A program made the position numbers and the translations under genes. A stretch of DNA of 5,210 nt. It comes from Methanomicrobiales archaeon. GTDB taxonomy: Archaea; Halobacteriota; Methanomicrobia; Methanomicrobiales; Methanoculleaceae. The stretch spans positions 1-5,210 of the forward strand of contig JAGVUK010000191.1 in NCBI GenBank assembly GCA_019136335.1, given 5' to 3'. The first letter of the stretch is position 1, and each line of letters opens with the position of its first letter. Below the pieces are notes generated by a model. The model was not told the DNA's origin. It did no database searches and saw only the letters and a list, made by a program, of their open reading frames with translations. Below, piece after piece: positions 1-4,571 of the stretch.

Positions 1-216
1 TAAGTCTGCTCCCTTCCGGGCCTGAACCGGTACCCGCGGCAAGAGGTCGCCGCCCCCTCCGGGGCTTTGATACCTCTCCGCCGACCTCATGGGACGAGGC
101 TTCTCCGTCGGGACATAGAGGATCCTGCAGGCCGCTGCGGCCTTCCTCAGACTTCGCCCCCCGCATGACGACGGTTTCGGGTGACAGGTGACGCCGAGCC
201 ACCCGGGCTAGTCCCC
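1..216 (-). ncRNA. ffs: Archaeal SRP (7S) RNA, 3' end cut off by the window edge
   Basis: RNA scaffold of the signal recognition particle, which binds SRP19 and SRP54 and targets nascent membrane and secreted proteins. Read on the minus strand, the parts appear in the right order. Helix 3 is GGTGGC (203-198) pairing with GTCACC (192-187) around a 5-base loop. It is followed by the conserved Alu-domain UGU (186-184) and later a GTCTGAGG block. Helix 6 has a perfect 7-bp base (88-82 with 49-43) and a GCCCC/GGGGC tip (65-61 with 56-52) closed by a GGAG (GNAR-type) tetraloop at 60-57, the SRP19 contact. Helix 8 is CCC-GGAA-GGG (20-11) followed by AGCAG, the SRP54-binding loop. Archaeal SRP RNAs are about 300 bases, so the rest of helix 8 and the 3' strand of helix 5 lie beyond base 1. 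The 5' end is estimated from the promoter and from resemblance to other archaeal SRP RNAs, and could be off by about 5 bases. Confidence 0.92.
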
Positions 217-230
217 GTATATACTGTGAT

Positions 231-1256
231 CTACGGGATAAAAATAGCTCCGCCCACCCGGGTCCGCCATGCCCGGGTGATCCGGTCGACCTTTTCGGCA
301 TCCGCTTTCTCGAAGAGGTCAAGAGCGGCAAGGTCGACTCCGGCCGGGAGGACGGCCGGGAGCAGGCGGAGGTCGCCCTGGTAGACCTCGACCTCCTGCG
401 CGCCGGCGGCGGTGGCGACCCTGATCGGTTCCCGCGCGACCTCCCGGCGCCGGAGGTCGTCGTAGGACTGGTGCATCGTCACCCTCTCGATGCCGAGGAA
501 CTCCCGGTTCACCTGGAGGTTGCGGGCGGTCCAGTAGGCGGCCGCATACCAGGCGTCGTTTGCTATCACGCGAGGGACACCCGCCCGGGCGGCGGCGAGG
601 CCGAGGGTGCCGGCGCCGGAGCAGGCGTCGACGAAGGTCCGGGGGCGGTGCCGCCCGATCTCCCGCTCGAGGGAGAGGATCTTTGGATCGCGGTCCCGGG
701 GGAACTCGACGTGCAGAGCCGACTGCTGTTTGTAGACGACGACGGGTCCCGCCCGGGTGGGGAAGACGTCCGCCCGGACGTCGCACCCGGCAAGCAGGGT
801 ATGCGTCTCTGGTTCGGCGTCGGTATCCCTGATCCCCGGCGTCCCGGTCCCCGCCCGGATGACTCCCCGGACCTCCGGGACGGTGGCGACCAGGCGGGCT
901 GCCGCCCGCGCCCCGACCGACCGGGAGAGGAGGACGAGCGACCGGGGCGGGAGGTAGGGGGGCCTGTGCATCGCAAACCCGGGGTGGACGAGCGGCGTTC
1001 CGGCGGCGGCAAGGGGTTCGGTCCCCAGAAGATCGCCCTCAGCGGCCATCACCCGGTAGACATCGGCAAAGACCTCGTCGATGAACCGTTTCCCGCAGGA
1101 GGGACAGGGCTCCGCGGCATCGATATCGGGCGGCGGGTTCTGTTTGTCGTAGACGAGCCCGGTGCAGTCGGGGCAGGGGGCGAATCGTTCGGGGAGGGCC
1201 AGAAGAAGTTCGCGGGCGTCCGTGACGCAGTCGTGCCCGCAGACCGGACAGTGCAT
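231..1256 (-). CDS. Zn-ribbon class I SAM-dependent methyltransferase, substrate unknown
   Basis: Protein of 341 residues from the ATG at 1256. The N-terminus carries paired cysteines, CPVC (3-6, plus C10), CPDC (28-31) and CPSC (51-54), as in zinc ribbons. The C-terminal half is a Rossmann methyltransferase: glycine-rich motif I VDACSGAGTLGL (209-220), ND at 233-234 after strand 2, NLQVN (246-250) and ALDLF (311-315) in the motif IV position. The motif I to NLQVN stretch resembles Trm5-like RNA methyltransferases, so an RNA substrate is plausible but unproven. Start choice: a longer frame opens at ATG 1295, overlapping the upstream stop as ATGA with a GAGGAG before it, giving 354 residues. 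The added 13 residues contain a TATATA box at 1280-1285, placed 27 bases before ATG 1256, and the cysteine pattern begins right after that ATG. I prefer 1256; 1295 is the alternative. It ends 15 bases before the SRP RNA start. Confidence 0.85.
   Translation of the reverse strand: MHCPVCGHDCVTDARELLLALPERFAPCPDCTGLVYDKQNPPPDIDAAEPCPSCGKRFIDEVFADVYRVMAAEGDLLGTEPLAAAGTPLVHPGFAMHRPPYLPPRSLVLLSRSVGARAAARLVATVPEVRGVIRAGTGTPGIRDTDAEPETHTLLAGCDVRADVFPTRAGPVVVYKQQSALHVEFPRDRDPKILSLEREIGRHRPRTFVDACSGAGTLGLAAARAGVPRVIANDAWYAAAYWTARNLQVNREFLGIERVTMHQSYDDLRRREVAREPIRVATAAGAQEVEVYQGDLRLLPAVLPAGVDLAALDLFEKADAEKVDRITRAWRTRVGGAIFIP
238..246 (-). promoter_or_regulatory. Putative TATA box of the SRP RNA gene
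   Basis: Minus-strand TATTTTTAT centred at 242 lies about 26 bases before the expected RNA 5' end near 216, the usual archaeal spacing. It lies inside the last codons of the upstream methyltransferase gene, which read Ala-Ile-Phe-Ile-Pro-stop. A second TATA-like sequence, GTATATAC at 217-224, would place the start near 195, inside helix 3, so it is less likely to be the functional box. No transcript data support either choice. Confidence 0.5.
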
Positions 1257-1279
1257 ACCGGATGGGTTGGGGGCCGGGG

Positions 1280-1285
1280 TATATA
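1280..1285 (-). promoter_or_regulatory. Putative TATA box for a leaderless methyltransferase mRNA
   Basis: TATATA (minus-strand context CCTATATACC) stands out in very GC-rich sequence. Its centre is about 27 bases upstream of the ATG at 1256, so transcription would begin at or next to that codon, giving a leaderless message. No ribosome binding site precedes ATG 1256, which agrees with this. If the longer start at 1295 were used, the box would encode Leu-Tyr-Thr instead. Confidence 0.5.
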
Positions 1286-1291
1286 GGCGTT

Positions 1292-2293
1292 TCATGCCGG
1301 CTCCTCGGCCGGTTCCATCAGCGCCGCGAGCCAGCGGGTCTCGTTGACCGAGGCGAGCGCCGCCTTTGCGAGGAGCGTCAGCGGCACGGCGAGGAAGAGC
1401 CCCGGGACGCCGAGCACCAGGGTCCAGAAGAAGACCGAGAGGATGATGACGACCGGGGAGAGGTCGAGTTCGCTTCTCGCAGGGTGCGGGGTGAACAGGG
1501 TCCGGGAGAGGAAGTCGATGACCGCGATCCCGGCGGCGACGGCCACGGCGCCGACAAGCCCGTAACGGAGCCAGGCAAGGCCGATGGGTGGGACGGACGC
1601 GATAGGGAGGCCGAGGTAAGGTATGTAACTGAAGAGGACGAGCAGGATCGCCCAGAGCACCGGTGCGTCAATACCCATGAGCCAGAGGAGAAGTGCGACC
1701 AGAACCCCGGTGACGAGACTTCCCCGTGTCCGGATGCCGGCGTACCTGTTCAGGCTCCGGCAGAACAGGGCACCCTGCTCTTCAAGACCGGTGCCGCCGA
1801 CCCCCGGCACGGTGCGGAGCTTCCGCCGGAGCCCGGAGATCTCCAGCAGCATAAAGACCGTAACGGTGATGGTCACCAGGAAGTCGACCGTCAGTTCGAC
1901 GGTCCCCGCGACGATGGTCCCGATGGAGGGGAGGAGAGACGGGTTGCCGGGCGACCCCGGGAGCTGCCCGGCAAGGTCCTGTCCTGTGCCGCCGAGGATC
2001 GCCAGTTGCCCCGCCAGGAGGCCCTGGTAGGCGGGGAGCGCCCTGTCGATCTGGAGGAGCGAGACGCCCAGGACGGCGATCAGGAGCAGGCTTACCCCGG
2101 CGGCGATCCCGACGACGGCGAGCACCGCCATCCATTGCCGGAGGCCCTGCCGCTCCAGCCGGTGGACGGCCGGAGAGGCGATGACGGATATGACAATGGC
2201 TACGAGGACCGGGTTGACCAGTCGGGCGGCAAGGTGCATCCCGGTGACCAGGATGGCGCCGATGACAAGGACGCGGGCGAGCGAGGCGAGCAT
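1292..2293 (-). CDS. AI-2E transporter (PerM/DUF20) family membrane protein
   Basis: Integral membrane protein of 333 residues. Hydrophobic segments lie near residues 5-40 (two close helices), 55-82, 128-150, 192-220, 225-262 and 280-312, with a more polar section at 84-125 between the early pair and the core. Family marks include SYIPYLGLPIA (222-232) and the C-terminal block ELDLSP (275-280) followed by a long hydrophobic run with GVPGLFLAVPL (295-305). Members export autoinducer-2 in some bacteria or act as Na+/H+ antiporters. In archaea the substrate is generally unknown, so only the family can be called. The ATG at 2293 follows the upstream LURP-one gene stop by 28 bases, which suggests one transcript. 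The nearest SD-like sequence, GAGGGTGA at 2313-2320, is 19 bases from the ATG, unusually far. The C-terminus overlaps the longer form of the next gene by 4 bases. Confidence 0.9.
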   Translation of the reverse strand: MLASLARVLVIGAILVTGMHLAARLVNPVLVAIVISVIASPAVHRLERQGLRQWMAVLAVVGIAAGVSLLLIAVLGVSLLQIDRALPAYQGLLAGQLAILGGTGQDLAGQLPGSPGNPSLLPSIGTIVAGTVELTVDFLVTITVTVFMLLEISGLRRKLRTVPGVGGTGLEEQGALFCRSLNRYAGIRTRGSLVTGVLVALLLWLMGIDAPVLWAILLVLFSYIPYLGLPIASVPPIGLAWLRYGLVGAVAVAAGIAVIDFLSRTLFTPHPARSELDLSPVVIILSVFFWTLVLGVPGLFLAVPLTLLAKAALASVNETRWLAALMEPAEEPA

Positions 2294-2321
2294 AGGGGGA
2301 TGGGCGGGGGTTTCACCCTCT

Positions 2322-2852
2322 CTAATCGTGCGCCATCTGATCGATTGCAGCCGTGATCGCGAGGATCAGCGCGTCGTCCTGTCCCGGGGCGATCTCCACG
2401 CCGTAGGTATCCCTGACCCGGAACCACTTCTTCGAGACTTCGGCGACCCGTTCCCGCCCGGCGCTGATCCGGTACTCGTGGTCCAGGATGTTCCCCTGGA
2501 CGTCCATCTCCGGGCCGTCGGCCACCCTGACCGTCCACCGGTCGCGGAGAGGAGTGATCAGGGCTTTACTGATCGTTGCCGCCACGCCGCCGTCCGCCCG
2601 CTCGATCTCCATCGTATCCCTGATGCGGAGCATCCTCTCCTGGATCCGGTAGAGGTCCTGCCCCTCCTTGTTCTGGAGGACCAGGGTGCTCCGGAGGCGC
2701 AGCGCCTTACCGTCCACCTTGAAGACCCGTTCTCCGGCGTAGTCCTCGATCCAGTAGTCGTCTCCGATGGAGACGAGCCTTTCCCGCATCCTGTAGCGGT
2801 GCGCACCCTCCTCGCGGCCTCCCGGGCCGCCCGCCGCCCTTCTTCGCATCAT
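2322..2852 (-). CDS. LURP-one-related (LOR, tubby-like) domain protein
   Basis: Protein of 176 residues. Residues about 20-176 match the LURP-one-related fold, a 12-stranded barrel related to tubby and phospholipid scramblase C-terminal domains. Visible marks are MRERLVSIGDDYWIED (22-37), VFKVDGKALRL (43-53), the repeated RIQERMLRIRDTMEIE (69-84), LDHEYRI (123-129), VAEVSKKWFRVRDTYGVEI (136-154) and a final hydrophobic helix DDALILAITAAIDQMAHD (159-176). The function is not established in archaea; membrane or lipid association is only suspected from the fold. The start is well supported: AGGTGATG at 2857-2864 sits 4 bases before ATG 2852, and a second ATG follows at once. This gives an 18-residue basic, glycine-rich leader (MMRRRAAGGPGGREEGAH) in front of the point where I expect such proteins to begin (about residue 19-22). 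It is followed after 28 bases by the AI-2E family gene. Confidence 0.88.
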   Translation of the reverse strand: MMRRRAAGGPGGREEGAHRYRMRERLVSIGDDYWIEDYAGERVFKVDGKALRLRSTLVLQNKEGQDLYRIQERMLRIRDTMEIERADGGVAATISKALITPLRDRWTVRVADGPEMDVQGNILDHEYRISAGRERVAEVSKKWFRVRDTYGVEIAPGQDDALILAITAAIDQMAHD

Positions 2853-2856
2853 GGTT

Positions 2857-2864
2857 CATCACCT
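2857..2864 (-). promoter_or_regulatory. Strong ribosome binding site deciding the LOR start
   Basis: Minus-strand AGGTGATG matches the archaeal anti-SD (16S tail complement AGGAGGTGATCC) over seven bases and lies 4 bases before the ATG at 2852. It fixes the longer start of the LURP-one-related protein over the internal ATG at codon 22, which has only a distant GGAGGGTG. Confidence 0.75.
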
Positions 2865-3010
2865 GTGGACTCGCTCCGGCCGGCCTCCCTGCACGGTGTC
2901 CCGGCCGGGTTGCCGTGGCAGGAGTCCCGTTGCCGGTGCTGTGGTCATCTCCCGGCGGGAGGGCAGGAAGTCCCGACCGGATAGAGTCGTCTGTCTAACT
3001 CCGCGAGGGG

Positions 3011-3039
3011 TTAAAAACCAGCTGGTCGCCGGCGCGGCG
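3011..3039 (-). terminator. Hairpin plus T5 terminator candidate after the SpoIIAA-like gene
   Basis: Reading the minus strand downstream of the stop at 3093, there is a 5-bp GC hairpin (3039-3035 with 3031-3027, loop of 3), then the palindrome CCAGCTGG (3025-3018), then five T (3017-3013) and AA. A T-run after GC-rich sequence is the usual archaeal termination signal. The same TTTTTAA could instead be a weak TATA-like element for the LOR gene, with a start near 2988 and a leader of about 135 bases. The spacer 2853-3092 shows nothing else clear. Confidence 0.35.
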
Positions 3040-3092
3040 CCCTCTCCGGCCTCGGCAGGAGGATCCGGGCCTGCGGAAAGCCTGCCCAGGTC

Positions 3093-3488
3093 CTATTGCG
3101 CGGCCAGGAGGACCTGGACCGACCCCTCCCGGAGCCAGCCCCAGGCGTCACGGAGGCGGCTTTCCGGGAAGTAGCGGACGTCTATGCCGTTAAACCCGAC
3201 AAAGAGCCCCGGCATGCGGTTCATCCACTCCCGCCACCGTTCGCCGCCGACGACGGCGATCCGGTCGACCCTCTCTATCCCGGGCCACTGCCTGAACGCG
3301 TCCCAGGGCTCTCCCGGCCTCCAGCTCCGGAACCCCTCGATCTTTAAGAGGATCCGGACCTTCTGGTGGTCTTTCATCGCTCGCTCGAGCTCCGGGATCA
3401 GGACGGTGGCGTAATCGCTCTCGCTCAGTTTCCCATCGAACCGGAACCCGACCACGGGTCCCGAACTCTCCTTCATCCGGTCAAGCAT
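3093..3488 (-). CDS. SpoIIAA-like (STAS fold) protein
   Basis: Cytosolic-looking protein of 131 residues from the ATG at 3488. It has the SpoIIAA-like pattern: ESSGPVVGFRFDGKLSESDY (7-26), LIPELERAM (30-38), VRILLKIEGFRSWRPGEPW (44-62), RIAVVGGERWREWM (76-89) and RYFPESRLRDAWGWL (105-119). Bacterial SpoIIAA is an anti-anti-sigma factor. These stand-alone relatives lack a known partner kinase here, and some are thought to bind lipids or peripheral membrane ligands, so the role is open. Start choice: the frame opens at ATG 3530 (145 residues), but the family pattern begins just after ATG 3488, and ATG 3476 four codons later is a further option. No good SD precedes any of them. A 6-bp hairpin sits directly before ATG 3488. 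A weak TATA-like GAAATAC lies at about 3574-3580. The gene lies alone, 236 bases after the HdeD gene and 240 before the LOR gene. Confidence 0.85.
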   Translation of the reverse strand: MLDRMKESSGPVVGFRFDGKLSESDYATVLIPELERAMKDHQKVRILLKIEGFRSWRPGEPWDAFRQWPGIERVDRIAVVGGERWREWMNRMPGLFVGFNGIDVRYFPESRLRDAWGWLREGSVQVLLAAQ

Positions 3489-3506
3489 GGGTGCCCTTTC
3501 GCACCC
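3489..3506 (-). repeat. Inverted repeat abutting the SpoIIAA-like start codon
   Basis: On the minus strand GGGTGC, a 6-base spacer GAAAGG, and GCACCC form a perfect 6-bp stem ending one base before ATG 3488. In RNA the stem would pair the only GGTG available as a ribosome binding site. It is translated instead if the start at 3530 is real. Confidence 0.5.
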
Positions 3507-3724
3507 GAGGGAGAAAAAGGCTGCGGCCATCCAGCCGGGTGCCTCTTTCGGGGGTTCCCGGCACCAGTTTTCCGTATTTCAGCCCGCGTTCGGGTGGCGG
3601 GGGCCGCTTTGCCTCATCCCGCCAACTCGCCGCAGCCCCTCTCCCCCGCGGTCTCGCCTCCGGGCCGGCCGGGCCCCCGGCAGTCATGGTGCCGGGTGCG
3701 GGGTGGTCTCCCCCCGCCTGCCGT
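3489..3724. other. Spacer between HdeD and SpoIIAA-like genes, no gene seen
   Basis: This stretch is very GC-rich. It holds the hairpin at 3489-3506, the inverted repeat GGGCC/GGCCC (3662-3666 with 3672-3676) and GCGGGG/CCCCGC (3698-3703 with 3712-3717), the last starting 8 bases after the HdeD stop. No T-run follows, so a terminator cannot be claimed. Open frames crossing it have arginine/proline/serine-rich translations typical of shadow frames. Confidence 0.5.
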
Positions 3725-4276
3725 TCATCCCGGCATCCGGATCGCAAAGATGATCGCGAGGATCCCCCCGACGATGGCGAGGATCGCAAAGACCACGACC
3801 AGGCCGATAGCGGCGACGAACGGGTTTGCGATCAGGATGATCCCGAAGATGATGCTCACGATCCCGAGGATCCCGGCTCCCCATCCTGCGCCCCCGAATC
3901 CCCGCGCCAGCTGGACGACCCCGATGAGCAGCCCCTCCACGCCGATGAGGATGGCAAGGATGGTCGGGATGAGGATGGTGCTGTAGAGCGGGTAGACCAG
4001 GAGCAGGATACCGCCGAGGATGCCGAGAATACCGACAAGCAACTTCCACCCCAGGTCCGATCTGTCCGAAAAGAGGCTCGCGAGAACGAAGATCCCGTTG
4101 ACGAGCCAGTATGCGCCGAGGAATATGATAAGAACGACGAGCGTCCCGACGGGGTATGCGAGGAGCAGGATACCGAGGGCAAGGGCGATGATGCCCTGGA
4201 GCAGAACGAGCCACCGGGGCAGGGGAGCCAGCCGGGCGAGCCCGGGCGTGCCGATGCCGGATGTTGCGTCTACCAT
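3725..4276 (-). CDS. HdeD family (DUF308) six-helix membrane protein
   Basis: Integral membrane protein of 183 residues. Six hydrophobic helices lie at about 21-41, 46-68, 78-97, 102-124, 133-150 and 155-180. They form three two-helix repeats, each starting with a similar phrase: LLQGIIALALGILLLAYP (25-42), LVGILGILGGILLLVYP (80-96) and GILGIVSIIFGIILIANP (135-152). This threefold repeat is typical of DUF308. E. coli HdeD supports acid resistance at high cell density; the archaeal role is unknown. The frame is open back to 4498, but the added residues are not hydrophobic and read through promoter sequence. ATG 4276 is chosen because a TTTATATA box lies at 4308-4315 and a GGTGG SD-like site at 4281-4285. 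The transcript would start near 4285, so the leader is very short. It is divergent from the cls gene with a 295-base spacer. Confidence 0.9.
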   Translation of the reverse strand: MVDATSGIGTPGLARLAPLPRWLVLLQGIIALALGILLLAYPVGTLVVLIIFLGAYWLVNGIFVLASLFSDRSDLGWKLLVGILGILGGILLLVYPLYSTILIPTILAILIGVEGLLIGVVQLARGFGGAGWGAGILGIVSIIFGIILIANPFVAAIGLVVVFAILAIVGGILAIIFAIRMPG

Positions 4277-4307
4277 AACGCCACCGGGGGAAGGGGTCCG
4301 GTCCTTG

Positions 4308-4315
4308 TATATAAA
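4308..4315 (-). promoter_or_regulatory. TATA box of the HdeD-family gene
   Basis: Minus-strand TTTATATA is a perfect archaeal box A, centred about 35 bases before ATG 4276. It predicts a transcript start at about 4285 and a leader of about ten bases. It is the clearest promoter in the window and rules out the longer open frame starting at 4498. Confidence 0.8.
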
Positions 4316-4320
4316 CGTAT

Positions 4321-4349
4321 GCCATCCTGGCGGTTCGAGCCCGGATGGC
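4321..4349. repeat. Imperfect palindrome upstream of the HdeD promoter
   Basis: GCCATCC (4321-4327) and GGATGGC (4343-4349) are exact inverted copies. Inside them GGC (4329-4331) and GCC (4339-4341) continue the dyad after one mismatch. It lies 5 bases upstream of the TATA box on the HdeD side, where a transcription factor operator could sit. No regulator is encoded in the window. Confidence 0.45.
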
Positions 4350-4374
4350 GGCAGCCGGGAAGGCTGGTGCGTAA

Positions 4375-4406
4375 CCCGGACCCACAGCCCGGATTCGTAT
4401 CCCGGA
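4375..4406 (+). repeat. Three CCCGGA direct repeats at 13-base spacing
   Basis: CCCGGA begins at 4375, 4388 and 4401, exactly 13 bases apart, with an extra copy at 4340. The spacers differ, so this is a repeated short word rather than a duplicated unit. It lies in the middle of the divergent spacer. In DNA this rich in GC it may be chance. Confidence 0.3.
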
Positions 4407-4510
4407 CGGCCGCCGTCCTCCAGGCAGACACCGCCCCTGCCGGTGCGGGAGTGCAGCCCGCGGTCATGGCGCCGGTTGGGATCGGCGTCTCCGCTCACCT
4501 GAAAGGCAAA

Positions 4511-4519
4511 CTGATATAC
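4511..4519 (+). promoter_or_regulatory. Putative TATA box of the cls gene
   Basis: GGCAAACTGATATAC: the GATATAC part (4513-4519) resembles a TATA box, with a purine-rich BRE-like GGCAAA just before it. The predicted transcript start is near 4542, giving a leader of about 30 bases that contains the SD. It is weaker than the box of the opposite gene. Confidence 0.45.
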
Positions 4520-4557
4520 CCCCGCGGAGAGATAGGATGCCTATGCCCGGTCCCGGC

Positions 4558-4564
4558 AGGGAGG
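4558..4564 (+). promoter_or_regulatory. Ribosome binding site supporting the GTG start of cls
   Basis: AGGGAGG ends 7 bases before GTG 4572. It supports the non-ATG start, after which the first transmembrane helix begins within a few residues. Confidence 0.65.
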
Positions 4565-4571
4565 CAACGGA

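Noticed and set aside
217..224. GTATATAC as the SRP RNA TATA box
   Set aside because: Standard spacing would start the RNA near 195, removing the 5' strand of helix 3; the box at 238-246 fits the RNA 5' end better. Kept as a possibility only.
1262..2356. Long plus-strand open frame of 364 codons antisense to the AI-2E family gene
   Set aside because: Its translation is rich in Asp, Glu, Gly, Arg and Pro without any fold-like pattern, as expected for the opposite strand of a GC-rich gene; the minus-strand frame has clear transmembrane helices and family motifs.
3489..3530. Lipoprotein-like signal FFSLGC in the extended SpoIIAA-like frame
   Set aside because: Too short, lacking a charged start and a proper hydrophobic stretch, and the family pattern begins only after ATG 3488.
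3698..3717. GC-rich inverted repeat after the HdeD stop as a terminator
   Set aside because: A 6-bp stem is present but no T-run follows on the minus strand, which archaeal termination needs.
4328..4345. GGTTCGAGCCC resembling a tRNA T-arm
   Set aside because: The five bases on each side do not pair properly (GGCGG against CCGGA), and no anticodon arm or acceptor stem is found at the required distances; it is part of the palindrome near the HdeD promoter.
4277..4498. N-terminal extension of the HdeD frame up to ATG 4498
   Set aside because: The added 74 residues are not family-like and include the TTTATATA box and palindrome, so they are untranslated upstream DNA.
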